Origin: Flavobacteriales bacterium
GTDB lineage: Bacteria > Bacteroidota > Bacteroidia > Flavobacteriales_D > Parvicellaceae
DNA: 17,172 bases
Reading direction: 5' to 3'
NCBI GenBank assembly: GCA_026993705.1
Contig: JALWSJ010000262.1
Coordinates: 1 to 17,172, forward strand
Shown: in pieces, positions 1-8,022 of the stretch
Layout of the letters: each line of letters opens with the position of its first letter
Position numbering within the stretch: the stretch's first letter is position 1
Notes under the pieces: generated by a model
What the model was told of the DNA's origin: nothing
The model's input: only the letters and a program-made list of their open reading frames with translations
The model's database searches: none
Translations under genes and position numbers: made by a program

Positions 1-158
1 GGAATGCTCTTTTTTGTTTTTAGGGTCGGGCTATCACTACTCACTCTTTTAGCCCTCAAAAGGAGGAGGGCTAAAAGGAGTTCAAACACGCCGTTCTATC
101 CCTAACGCGAGTGAAATTGGCGGAGAGAAAGTGAATTTTTGTTTTCTTAGACGATGAA
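1..158 (+). repeat. Structured intergenic repeat, copy 1 (5' end cut by window edge)
   Basis: This copy has the family's ordered blocks. Bases 1-25 look like the 3' arm of the first hairpin, whose 5' arm would lie before base 1. Box GGTCGGGCTATC is at 24-35. The second hairpin is a perfect 12-bp stem, CTTTTAGCCCTC (46-57) with GAGGGCTAAAAG (66-77). Box CTATCCCTAACGCG is at 96-109. The A/T-rich tail is at 128-158 and shares TTAGACGATGAA (147-158) exactly with copy 3. It belongs to the same subtype as copy 4: both read CTATCACTACTC before stem 2, and GCCGTTCTATC then GCGAGTGAAAT after it. The block order and matches are seen directly. Function is unknown. Confidence 0.8.
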
Positions 159-160
159 TA

Positions 161-194
161 AAAATTTTGCATAGCCCCAACTATGGAAAATTTT
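161..194. terminator. A/T-rich hairpin between two repeat copies, possible terminator
   Basis: AAAATTTTGCATAG (161-174) and CTATGGAAAATTTT (181-194) form a 14-position stem with a single G:G mismatch around the loop CCCCAA. Read on the minus strand, the direction of the desaturase gene that stops at 436, the stem is followed by a short T-rich run. It could therefore end that transcript, but its low GC makes it a weak terminator candidate. It could also be just another part of the repeat cluster. Confidence 0.35.
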
Positions 195-242
195 AATGAA
201 GAAGAATAAGGAATCAAAAAACGCTTTATACCGTCTATTTTA

Positions 243-415
243 CTCGTGTTAGGGATTCCAACTAACGTAAAAATATAACATTGATAATCAATCGATTATA
301 AAACTTCCAATATTTTTACGTTAGCTCAAAAACTCAACTGTTTTTCACAGTCGCTTAATAATCCCTAACGCATGTGAGAGTGCTATAAAATGAGTTTTAG
401 TTTCTTTAGACAATA
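243..415 (+). repeat. Palindromic variant of the intergenic repeat (copy 5)
   Basis: The outer ends GTTAGGGATT (248-257) and AATCCCTAAC (360-369) are perfect inverted repeats and match the CTATCCCTAACGCG box of the other copies. Inside them lies a perfect 15-bp stem, CTAACGTAAAAATAT (262-276) with ATATTTTTACGTTAG (310-324), around a 33-nt A/T-rich loop. The downstream tail 387-411 matches copy 3 (15469-15493) at 24 of 25 positions, which ties it to the same family. It lacks the GGTCGGGCTATC box. It fills the rest of the gap before the end of the desaturase gene. Confidence 0.7.
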
Positions 416-435
416 AAAAAACATTATCAACCAAG

Positions 436-1521
436 TTATACAGATCCTTTTCCAAATTTATTCAAAATACTAAAATGACTTTTCAGGGCTTGAAAAAATG
501 TTTTGTGAGCATGATAAGGAACATTGTACTCCTCTGCTGTCTCTTTCACTATTTTAGAAATAGACTTATAGTGAACATGGCAAATATTAGGAAACAAATG
601 ATGCTCCACTTGATAATTCAATCCACCCACATACCAAGAGAATAACTTACTGTCTTTAGCAAAATCACTGGTCGTTCTTAATTGATGAATAGCCCAATTA
701 CTTTCCATTGACATGTTATCATCAGGAACATAAAACTCCGTTTCTTCTATAACGTGTGCCGGTTGAAAAATTAAAGCGAGTATAACACCACTAATAAAGT
801 GCATCATTAAAAATGCTCCTAATATAACACCCCAACCAACAGTTGTTACATAAATAGGCAAGAAAAAGAAAAAAGCCAAATAAACTATTTTCTGAATAAT
901 AATAGTAATTAAAGCAGACTTAAACGTTACACCTTGCCCCTCTAACAAACCTTTCTTTTTATAACGGATAACCCCCTCTACATCTTTGCTTACCAACCAA
1001 TATATCGTCATTAATCCGTAAAAGAAAATAGCATAATATGCTTGAAACTTATGCAATGGCTTACGCTCCTGACTAGGACTCATACGAAACACCTGGGTAT
1101 CTATGTCCTCGTCATAATGTTCTATATTGGTATAAGTATGATGCAAGACATTGTGTTGTATTCTCCAATTCAAATCGCTTCCTCCCACCAAATTCAATAA
1201 ATAACCCAATGAGCGATTTACTTTTTGATTCTTAGAGTAAGCTCCATGATTCGCATCATGCATCACCGATAATCCAATACCGGTCATACCTAAACTCATC
1301 AAGAAATACATCGCAAATACTCCGGCTGTACTGTCCTTAAATACGGTTAACATCAATATATAAGGCACTAAATACAAAGCAACCATAAAAACGGTTTTAA
1401 AAACCATTCCATTTGTTGCATACTTTGAAATATTATTCTCCTTGAAATACTTGTTGACTCTTTTTCTTAAAACCTTATGAAAATCAGGTCTGTCTTTGGT
1501 ATTAAACTTAACTGGTTCCAT
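436..1521 (-). CDS. Membrane fatty acid (acyl-CoA/acyl-lipid) desaturase
   Basis: A 361-aa membrane-bound di-iron desaturase, which introduces a double bond into a fatty acyl chain in the cytoplasmic membrane using O2 and an electron donor. All three histidine boxes are visible: H88-x3-H92 (HDANH), H123-x3-H127-H128 (HNVLHH) and Q304-x2-H307-H308 (QVEHH). The Q-type third box is typical of front-end and related desaturases. There is no cytochrome b5 domain, so electrons must come from a separate protein. Hydrophobic spans lie around residues 40-62, 67-87, 161-178 and 205-255. The start is ATG at 1521. Only 5 bp separate it from the stop of the upstream peptidase gene, so the two are probably co-transcribed, although no functional link is obvious. 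Regioselectivity cannot be read from sequence. The family call is very secure. Confidence 0.93.
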   Translation of the reverse strand: MEPVKFNTKDRPDFHKVLRKRVNKYFKENNISKYATNGMVFKTVFMVALYLVPYILMLTVFKDSTAGVFAMYFLMSLGMTGIGLSVMHDANHGAYSKNQKVNRSLGYLLNLVGGSDLNWRIQHNVLHHTYTNIEHYDEDIDTQVFRMSPSQERKPLHKFQAYYAIFFYGLMTIYWLVSKDVEGVIRYKKKGLLEGQGVTFKSALITIIIQKIVYLAFFFFLPIYVTTVGWGVILGAFLMMHFISGVILALIFQPAHVIEETEFYVPDDNMSMESNWAIHQLRTTSDFAKDSKLFSWYVGGLNYQVEHHLFPNICHVHYKSISKIVKETAEEYNVPYHAHKTFFQALKSHFSILNKFGKGSV

Positions 1522-1526
1522 ACGCT

Positions 1527-4355
1527 TTACTTTTTAATAATTTTTTGTGTAATTCTATCTCCCTTACGACTTATTAGTTCAATAAAATAAACTCCACTAG
1601 GCAAAGGTACTAAATTTATTCGGTTACGTCTGTTATTTATAGTGATGTTTTGAACAACTCTCCCCGTTACATTGATAATTTGACACTTATATGACGACTC
1701 TCCAGCTACATCTATCCATACTTTATCTTTTGTTGGATTAGGATAAACATTAATTTTTATATCTTCATTGTTTTCAATACTTACAAAACTTATCTCTTTT
1801 TTTACAGGTAAAATAATCTGCGTAGGTTCGTTAGGTGAGAAAAATATCGACTGTTCTGCACTACGAGGAGACATTACTACACTATTAAAAACGTATGTTT
1901 TACCGTCGTTTGGTTCTCTTCTAAAGAACTCCCCGTCTTCAATTGGTAAATTAGGATTACTTTGGTAACGTGGCCAATTACTACTACTGATAAGCACTTT
2001 CATTTTATGTTGATGCCCGAAGGTATAAGCAATCGGTAACATATTAAATTCAAACTCATAAGTTTGACCAATATTTATATTCGTATAAGGTGCTTGAATA
2101 TTTTCATTACCATCTGCCAAAGACCTTGCATAATCCCTTGCTCTGGCATTGATTGCTCCCTCCACCACAAAATATTCTCTACCGTCCGGATAAACATCTA
2201 AAATTCGCACAAAAAAATCGGTATCCGTTAACCCTTGATTTGCCCCCGTAGGAGTTGTACTCGCATACAATTTCACTTTAGGAATACCGACTATGGATAG
2301 GGAATCTTCTATAAAATCGGTTTCAAATTGAAGTACATCTGCTCTATCCATTGTGTATGAAGCAAAATTAGGGTCAGCGTAATTCATTGGACCAGCACTT
2401 ACTCTATCGAGTTGAGGTGTAGGTACTGCTAAATTTCCTCCCCCCACGGTAATAACTGGAACATCTGGATTATGAGTATAACTTAAAGGTGTTTCAATAG
2501 AATTAGGAGATAAAGTATCAACCACACCGGAAGAATGTAGATAGAAAGCCATATCTTCTACCCCGCTACTCAAAGGAAAAACATCGGTTGACGTCCAATA
2601 ATTTCCTACTCCTTGGTTTTGAGTAATCCCGTCATTAACAGGTCCGGGAACAAAATACCGGATATTGGGTATTTCAGTAAAGTCAACTTGTGGTGTTGCC
2701 GGTGTTCCCAGCGGTATTTGCCCTTGAGTTTGAGCCGTTGTATCAGCTGGTAAATCAATAGAGTAAGGAATAATATTATTTCCACTCCTTATTTCAATAG
2801 GCATAGCTGTTAAATCTGTAAATCCACCTAAATAATTTAAAAAATCAGAATAGGTAATATAGTAATCTTGCGATGGTACACGAACATCGTTCGTACCGAT
2901 ATTTTGCCATGTATGACTTTCGGGAATCAAAACCTTTGGTTCTCCCAATTCCTTTCCTGTTTCATAATTTAATAAATACCGTAACCATGCTACAACTTCA
3001 CCTTGCACCACTTCATTTAGGTTATCAGTACCTACATTCTGAATATTTCCAGCAACCCTTACATCAAAAACACTTTGCGGATAAACTATATCCGCTACTG
3101 TATCTTGCCCGATAGTTCGATGTGTCCAAGGTCCAATTACTAATTTTTGATTTTGCTGTACCGCTACATCGTTGTTATCCATTATATCTTGGTAGGTTTC
3201 TATTTGTCCATTTATAAAAATATCCCACCAACCCGTAAGATGATAAATTGGTAAAGCTAAATTGGTATATCTGCTAAAATTACCGTTAGCATCAGATTCA
3301 CCATTAGCATCTACGGGTGCAAAAGAACCATCCATATCCATACGATAATGATAATTCGGATACATTGCTGAATAGCCGTTGTCGTCTTGTATCACAGAAA
3401 ATTGATCGACTCCCAAACTCATTATTGAATCCCCCGAAATCCCTCCGTAATCGAAAATAGAATGAATGTTATTTTGTACACTTGTATCCGAAGGAATGGT
3501 ATCTACTACATCTCGCATTTGTCCTTCTATCCAACCTTGTGTTAAAGCTCTTCTGAACACTCCGTTATTTTGTACGGTTGAATTAAAGTATTCTAACGTT
3601 GCTACTATTGGCAATAATCCTTTCAAACCGTCTTGCTGTGTATTTTGCTGAAAAGCGGAAGCGGCTTGATACTGAGTATTTCCCAAAGCGGAAGCTCCAA
3701 ACATAGCCAAACTTCCATTATATACTTTATCTACTAAATCTATAGTGTCGTTATGGTCTAAATCGTAACCTTGGTAAAGGCTATCCATAATGAATTTTAC
3801 AGTATTTTTTCCATCTTCGTGATAGATAGAGTTGTGAGGACTGTTTAAAGGCGTTATATCTAACACGTGTGATACGTTTGGGTGATAAGCATCCTTTCGC
3901 CATCCATCACTGTACATTGGATAATAAACACCTTCGGACTCATAGCGTCCTCTCATATCTTGTAACGCATAAGAAAAGCCTAAAATATTCATTAAAATAG
4001 CAAACCCGTCATAATCTCCTTTTCCATAGGGGGTTCTAGTTAACACCATAGGCAATTGATAGGGATTTGTATTGACTTGACCTCCAACGGAATCATATAC
4101 AAAAAGCTGTGTTCCTTTAGGAATAATCTCTAGGGTATAATCCGTTCCTGAAATGGTAATAGTTGTTACCAAACTATCGGATGTAATCGGTAAATAGACA
4201 TCGGTCATTAATTTCACCCCGTCAGGCATGGTAAAAGGAATGGTAGAATAGGTAGTAAACTCTTCAATTTTGTCGAGTTTACCATTGTTGTTGGGTTGAG
4301 CGAAAACGAGTACCGAAATTGCAGAAAAAATTGCAAAAAGTAAGTTTCTTATCAT
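1527..4355 (-). CDS. Secreted S15/CocE-family hydrolase (X-Pro dipeptidyl-peptidase-like) with type IX sorting domain
   Basis: A 942-aa exported alpha/beta hydrolase of the CocE/NonD, X-Pro dipeptidyl-peptidase or acylase type. Residues 1-19 are a signal peptide ending VFA before Q20. The catalytic domain carries TRTPYGK, with Tyr110 as likely oxyanion residue, and QDMRGR (132-137). The nucleophile is Ser222 in GASALG, where family members more often read GxSYxG. Asp378 in GWWD and His412 in GPWTH complete the triad. About residues 580-850 fit the family's C-terminal beta-sandwich. Residues 868-942, starting INVYPNP and ending in basic residues, are a type A Por sorting domain, so the enzyme should cross the outer membrane by the type IX system. 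An EF-hand-like loop lies at 198-209 (D198, D200, N202, D206, D209). Substrate is unknown: peptidase, acylase and esterase activities all occur in the family. Confidence 0.88.
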   Translation of the reverse strand: MIRNLLFAIFSAISVLVFAQPNNNGKLDKIEEFTTYSTIPFTMPDGVKLMTDVYLPITSDSLVTTITISGTDYTLEIIPKGTQLFVYDSVGGQVNTNPYQLPMVLTRTPYGKGDYDGFAILMNILGFSYALQDMRGRYESEGVYYPMYSDGWRKDAYHPNVSHVLDITPLNSPHNSIYHEDGKNTVKFIMDSLYQGYDLDHNDTIDLVDKVYNGSLAMFGASALGNTQYQAASAFQQNTQQDGLKGLLPIVATLEYFNSTVQNNGVFRRALTQGWIEGQMRDVVDTIPSDTSVQNNIHSIFDYGGISGDSIMSLGVDQFSVIQDDNGYSAMYPNYHYRMDMDGSFAPVDANGESDANGNFSRYTNLALPIYHLTGWWDIFINGQIETYQDIMDNNDVAVQQNQKLVIGPWTHRTIGQDTVADIVYPQSVFDVRVAGNIQNVGTDNLNEVVQGEVVAWLRYLLNYETGKELGEPKVLIPESHTWQNIGTNDVRVPSQDYYITYSDFLNYLGGFTDLTAMPIEIRSGNNIIPYSIDLPADTTAQTQGQIPLGTPATPQVDFTEIPNIRYFVPGPVNDGITQNQGVGNYWTSTDVFPLSSGVEDMAFYLHSSGVVDTLSPNSIETPLSYTHNPDVPVITVGGGNLAVPTPQLDRVSAGPMNYADPNFASYTMDRADVLQFETDFIEDSLSIVGIPKVKLYASTTPTGANQGLTDTDFFVRILDVYPDGREYFVVEGAINARARDYARSLADGNENIQAPYTNINIGQTYEFEFNMLPIAYTFGHQHKMKVLISSSNWPRYQSNPNLPIEDGEFFRREPNDGKTYVFNSVVMSPRSAEQSIFFSPNEPTQIILPVKKEISFVSIENNEDIKINVYPNPTKDKVWIDVAGESSYKCQIINVTGRVVQNITINNRRNRINLVPLPSGVYFIELISRKGDRITQKIIKK

Positions 4356-4458
4356 AATATAGTGGATTTAAGGTTTAAGAAAAGTACACATTTTCTTTCA
4401 TTATTGCAAATATTTATCAACAAATCTTAAATAGAAGGACATAATTTATTCCATAAAA

Positions 4459-4629
4459 AACTAAATTTCATTTTCTTTGCACTTACCTGACCCGCGTTAG
4501 GGATAGAAACGGCATCCTTTTGCCCGCCCGCTTTTGCGGGCAAAAGATATAGTGGATAGCCCGACCCCAAACAAAAAAAGATGAGTTCCAAATAATGGAA
4601 TTCATCTTTTTTTGTTTGGGGGAACGCCC
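4459..4629 (-). repeat. Structured intergenic repeat, copy 2 (complete)
   Basis: Read on the minus strand, GGGCGTTCCC begins at 4629, 14 nt after the gcvT stop. Stem 1 follows (4621-4565), then GGTCGGGCTATCC (4566-4554), stem 2 (4546-4517), CTATCCCTAACGCG (4506-4493) and a tail ending near 4459. Stem 2 is a perfect 11-bp pairing, CTTTTGCCCGC (4517-4527) with GCGGGCAAAAG (4536-4546). The tail at 4474-4459 matches copies 3 and 5 at 14 of 16 positions. It is the same subtype as copy 3: both read CTATCCRCTATATCTTTTG before stem 2. Confidence 0.85.
4565..4621 (-). terminator. Very strong 26-bp hairpin after gcvT (stem 1 of repeat copy 2)
   Basis: Arms 4565-4590 and 4596-4621 pair over 26 positions with a single G-T wobble (4585 with 4601) around the 5-nt loop AATAA. 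The arms begin CCCCAAACAAAAAAAGATGA. The hairpin lies 22 nt past the gcvT stop. No U-run follows it, so it is not a textbook intrinsic terminator. A role in 3'-end formation or transcript protection is inferred from position and stability only. Confidence 0.5.
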
Positions 4630-4643
4630 TAAAAATCCTCTAC

Positions 4644-5720
4644 TTACTTAAATGGAAATTTTACAACTTTGGCTGGTATATTTTTATTTCTTATTTGAAT
4701 GTAAATAGTTGTTCCTTCTTGAGCATATTCGGTTTTTACGTAGCCCATACCTATTGGTTTTTTTAGCGTGGGAGCCATTGTTCCTGAAGTTACCTCTCCT
4801 ATTTCTTCGCCACTTTCGTTGACTATTTTATAACCATGTCTTGGTATTCCTCTTTCGAGTAATTCAAAACCGACCAATTTTCGACTTACACCTTGCTCTT
4901 TTTGTTTTTTTAGATTTTCTGCATTGATAAAATCTTTGGTGAATTTGGTAATCCAACCCAGCCCCGCTTCTATTGGTGAAGTAGTGTCATCAATATCATT
5001 TCCGTATAGACAGAATCCCATTTCAAGGCGAAGGGTATCTCTTGCGGCTAAACCTATTGGTTTTATTCCAAATTCTTCCCCTGCTTTAAAGACTGCATCC
5101 CATACTTGTTCTGCTACATCATTAGGGATATACAATTCAAATCCTCCTGCCCCTGTGTAACCGGTAGCCGATAAAATGACATCATCTACTCCTGCAAATT
5201 CACCTTTTGTAAAATGGTAATATTTCACGTCAGATAAATTGACATCGGTTAATTTCTGTAAGGTTTCTGTTGCTTTTGGTCCTTGAACAGCCAATAAAGA
5301 AAGTGTATCGCTAACGTTTTGCATGTCAACGCCAAACGTATTGTGTTTAGAAATCCAATTCCAATCTTTTTCGATATTAGAAGCGTTAACTACCAGTAAA
5401 TACTCGTTATCTTTAATTTTATAAACCAATAAATCATCAACAATACCGCCTGTTTCATTTGGAAGGCAAGAATATTGTGCTCTACCATCGTATAATTTAG
5501 AAGCATCGTTCGATGTTACTTTTTGAATTAAATCCAAAGCTTTTTCTCCTTTTAGAAGAAATTCTCCCATGTGTGAAACATCAAATACCCCTACTCCGTT
5601 TCGAACCGTTTCGTGTTCTTTGTTTACCCCTTCATACTGTACAGGCATATTATAACCTGCAAAAGGAACCATCTTTGCACCTAACTCGATGTGCTTTTGT
5701 GTTAATGCTGTGTTTTTCAT
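4644..5720 (-). CDS. gcvT: Aminomethyltransferase (glycine cleavage system T protein)
   Basis: A 358-aa protein of normal family length. GcvT takes the aminomethyl group carried on the lipoyl arm of GcvH and, with tetrahydrofolate, releases ammonia and makes 5,10-methylenetetrahydrofolate, so it feeds the cytoplasmic one-carbon pool. The N-terminus, running through MVPFAGYNMPVQY and VFDVSHMGE (45-53), is diagnostic. The folate-site segment GGIVDDLLVY places the key aspartate at Asp96, matching the functional Asp of the E. coli and Thermotoga enzymes. The C-terminal barrel has IGLAARDTLRLE and SPIEAGLGW. The start is ATG at 5720, 26 bp after the stop of the DUF1015 gene, so they are likely co-transcribed. 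The genes for GcvH and GcvP are not in the window. The gene is followed directly by repeat copy 2. Confidence 0.97.
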   Translation of the reverse strand: MKNTALTQKHIELGAKMVPFAGYNMPVQYEGVNKEHETVRNGVGVFDVSHMGEFLLKGEKALDLIQKVTSNDASKLYDGRAQYSCLPNETGGIVDDLLVYKIKDNEYLLVVNASNIEKDWNWISKHNTFGVDMQNVSDTLSLLAVQGPKATETLQKLTDVNLSDVKYYHFTKGEFAGVDDVILSATGYTGAGGFELYIPNDVAEQVWDAVFKAGEEFGIKPIGLAARDTLRLEMGFCLYGNDIDDTTSPIEAGLGWITKFTKDFINAENLKKQKEQGVSRKLVGFELLERGIPRHGYKIVNESGEEIGEVTSGTMAPTLKKPIGMGYVKTEYAQEGTTIYIQIRNKNIPAKVVKFPFK

Positions 5721-5746
5721 TTTTTATATGTGTTTTTAACTATTTC

Positions 5747-6967
5747 TTAAAATTCAAAAATGGTTAGACCGCTCCTTAATTTAGGTTCTATCCATGTGCT
5801 TTTTGGGGGCATAATACTCTGGGTATCAGCAATATTTTTGAGTTGCTCTATACTTACCGGATAAAGAGCAAAAGCAACTTTTGCCTTATTGGTATCCACC
5901 ATTAATTTTAGTTTTTCTAAACCTTGTGTACCTTCTATAAAAGAAACTCGTTTATCTTTTTTTAAATCTTGAATATTTAATATTTTTTCAAAGATTGTAT
6001 CGGATAAAATTTGTGTATCTAACGTTCCTGTGAGAGAGGTTTCATCTATATATTCTAAACGAGTAATCAATTGATACCAACTACCATTCAAATACATCGA
6101 AAAGTTGTGCTGTTCATTGGGAGAAAAAGCATTATTCCCGTGTGGTATAATCTTAAAAAAAGGTTTTAACGCATTCAAAAAATCTTCCTCTGATAAACCG
6201 TTCAAATCGTTTACGGTTCGATTAAACTCAACTATTTTAAGATTACTTTCTGCTATAAAAAAGGCTAAAAAGTACTGCGCTAACGGATTAGCGGGATTAT
6301 CTTTAGCATAAAGCACAGAAGACGCAGAACGGTGATGACCGTCAGCTATATAAACAAAGGGTATTTCTTTAAAGGCTTGTTGAAATAATCGAATATCTTC
6401 TTCCGATTCTACCAGCCATAGGTCATGCTTAATACAGTCGGTTGTTGAAAATTCATACTCTGAACGGGTCTGTATATACTTTTCAAATAACGAATCTATT
6501 ATTGCATTATCTTTATACGTCAGTAAAACGGGTTCTGCATTAAAACGACAAACTTCAATGTATTTACAAAACGTTTTTTCACGTTCTGTCAAGGTATGTT
6601 CGTGAATTTTAATTTCACCATTGATATAATTTTGAACCGAAACACCGGCTATTAAACCGATAAAGGTATTTGTTGGAGTAATTTGACGATAGATGTATAA
6701 TTTATCTTTATTCTCTTTTTTTAAAATTCCTTCGTTTATAAATTCTTCGTATTTATTTCTTACTTTTTGAAAACGTTCAACAGTGTTGGGTTTTGTTTTA
6801 TCTCCTTTCTTAAACTCTGGATTGATGACATGTAAAAAGGTATAGGGGTTTCCTTCGAGTTTGGCATTTAGAATATGCTTTTTGTAGTTATAAAAAGGAC
6901 GAGAACCAACCAAACCTGCTTTATCTCTTGGAGGCCTAACAGCTTTAAAAGGAATAATATCAATCAT
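5747..6967 (-). CDS. DUF1015 family protein
   Basis: A 406-aa cytoplasmic protein recognised by its conserved ends and core: N-terminal IIPFKAVRPP and SRPFYNYKK, a HEHT motif (residues 122-125), the signature ADGHHRSA (Asp209, His211, His212, Arg213) and the C-terminal MPPKSTWIEPKLRSGL. The family's function is not established to my knowledge. The reading frame extends to a TTG at 7021, but that adds an 18-residue hydrophobic leader translated through a T-tract. ATG at 6967, giving MIDIIPFKA, fits the family start and is used here. It lies just upstream of gcvT on the same strand. From general knowledge, DUF1015 genes in Bacteroidota often sit near serine-biosynthesis genes, so a role in serine/glycine metabolism is a reasonable but unproven inference. 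No signal peptide is seen with this start. Confidence 0.88.
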   Translation of the reverse strand: MIDIIPFKAVRPPRDKAGLVGSRPFYNYKKHILNAKLEGNPYTFLHVINPEFKKGDKTKPNTVERFQKVRNKYEEFINEGILKKENKDKLYIYRQITPTNTFIGLIAGVSVQNYINGEIKIHEHTLTEREKTFCKYIEVCRFNAEPVLLTYKDNAIIDSLFEKYIQTRSEYEFSTTDCIKHDLWLVESEEDIRLFQQAFKEIPFVYIADGHHRSASSVLYAKDNPANPLAQYFLAFFIAESNLKIVEFNRTVNDLNGLSEEDFLNALKPFFKIIPHGNNAFSPNEQHNFSMYLNGSWYQLITRLEYIDETSLTGTLDTQILSDTIFEKILNIQDLKKDKRVSFIEGTQGLEKLKLMVDTNKAKVAFALYPVSIEQLKNIADTQSIMPPKSTWIEPKLRSGLTIFEF

Positions 6968-7089
6968 ACAACATCTGAAAATAAATTTGATGAAAATCTT
7001 GAATAATAAAAAAAAACGCAAGCCCTTTTGCCTTTCACCCCCATCGTTCCTATAACGTCTAAAATACGCCTTGCCTTTCTTATAGCTTC

Positions 7090-7097
7090 CAAAGTTA
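7090..7097 (-). promoter_or_regulatory. Candidate -7 promoter box for the DUF1015-gcvT pair
   Basis: On the minus strand this reads TAACTTTG, an exact match to the Bacteroidota -7 consensus TAnnTTTG. Transcription would begin near 7083, leaving a leader of about 115 nt before ATG at 6967. The leader holds a nine-base T-tract (7016-7008). No clear -33 TTG is present at the expected distance. Confidence 0.4.
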
Positions 7098-7197
7098 GCA
7101 ATTTTTGATAGATATTAACCTTTTATAGTTGAAATAAAAAGTATAAAAATCCGTTTTCATAAAATCAAATACCTTATTTTTATAAAAATTTGTATCT

Positions 7198-8004
7198 ATG
7201 AAACCTGTCACATTTTTAGTACCCTACGATTTTACTTCCGTAACAGAATCGGCTGCAAAAGATGCTGTAACGATTGCAAAGCAAACAAAAGCAAGAGTTT
7301 TGCTTTTGCATATTATAAAGAACAAAAAGGATAAAGAAACCAGTACAATTTTACTTAAATCTGTAGCAACTGAGTTATCAGCAGAGGGAGTAGAAGTCGA
7401 TTTCCGAGTGGAAATCGGGAATATTTTTGACGATATAGGTCGTGTTGCCAAAGAGGTAGATGCTTTCCTTATCATCATGGGGACACATGGAGCAAAAGGT
7501 ATGCAGAAACTTTTTGGAAGTTGGGCTATAAAAGTAATTACCAGTACTGATGTCCCTTTTATGGTTGTTCAAGAAAAGGTTATAAGTAAAGAAATTAACA
7601 AAATTGTAATGCCAATTACCGCTTCTAAAGAGAGTTTACAAATATTACCGGCAACCGCAAAATTAGCAAAAGCTTTTGGTGCAAGCGTTGAAGTTGTTTA
7701 TGAAGCGAAAAGTGATGCCGGTCTTCAACGAAAAATTAAAAACTATGCTCAAATTGCTCTTATGCAATTGACAGAACAAGGGGTTAAAGAAACAAAGGCT
7801 TTTAAATTAAGTGGGAAAGACAGCTACCAACAACAAATTATAGATTTTAGTTTACGTCATGATACAGATTTAATATCAATAGCGTATTACACGGAAAAAG
7901 TATTTGCTCAATTCGATACATTTGCACAAGAAATTATTACCAATAAACATCAAATACCAACACTTATTACCAAAACAGTTGATTCTACGATTGGGTATTT
8001 TTAA
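7198..8004 (+). CDS. UspA-like tandem universal stress protein
   Basis: A 268-aa cytoplasmic protein made of two Usp (Rossmann-like) domains, about 1-126 and 132-258. The first begins with the usual FLVPYDFTS (Asp11 contacts nucleotide in ATP-binding members) and carries MGTHG at 94-98 followed by GS at 107-108. The canonical ATP motif is G-2x-G-9x-G(S/T). Here only eight residues separate the second and third glycines, so binding may be kept but the loop is one residue short. The second domain has the fold pattern (IVMPITAS at 136-143) but no glycine loop, so it probably does not bind ATP. Family members act in stress survival by unclear mechanisms. ATG at 7198 follows an A/T palindrome, ATTTTTATAAAAAT (7176-7189). 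The methyltransferase gene starts 18 bp after it, suggesting one transcript. Confidence 0.88.
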   Translation: MKPVTFLVPYDFTSVTESAAKDAVTIAKQTKARVLLLHIIKNKKDKETSTILLKSVATELSAEGVEVDFRVEIGNIFDDIGRVAKEVDAFLIIMGTHGAKGMQKLFGSWAIKVITSTDVPFMVVQEKVISKEINKIVMPITASKESLQILPATAKLAKAFGASVEVVYEAKSDAGLQRKIKNYAQIALMQLTEQGVKETKAFKLSGKDSYQQQIIDFSLRHDTDLISIAYYTEKVFAQFDTFAQEIITNKHQIPTLITKTVDSTIGYF

Positions 8005-8022
8005 TTTTATTAACGATAACTT

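Noticed and set aside
243..375. Integron attC-like site, because of CTAAC and GTTAG ends.
   Set aside because: The order is GTTAGGG ... CCCTAAC, the reverse of attC (RYYYAAC ... GTTRRRY). There is also no integrase or cassette array.
1768..3651. Plus-strand open frames inside the S15 hydrolase gene (about 60-80 codons each).
   Set aside because: They lie opposite a well-supported 942-codon gene, lack recognisable motifs and are best explained as shadow frames.
6968..7021. N-terminal extension of the DUF1015 protein with a hydrophobic leader that might be a signal or anchor.
   Set aside because: It begins at TTG and is translated from an A/T-rich leader with a T-tract. The family-typical start is ATG at 6967.
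6968..7083. Possible glycine riboswitch in the leader of the DUF1015-gcvT pair, because the minus strand contains GGCAAAAGG, like part of the glycine aptamer core.
   Set aside because: The rest of the aptamer consensus and its paired helices are absent, and no tandem aptamer is seen. The short match is probably chance in an A/G-rich leader.
7176..7189. Perfect palindrome ATTTTTATAAAAAT before the UspA-like gene as an operator.
   Set aside because: It is purely A/T in an A/T-rich promoter region, so it may be chance. No second site supports it.
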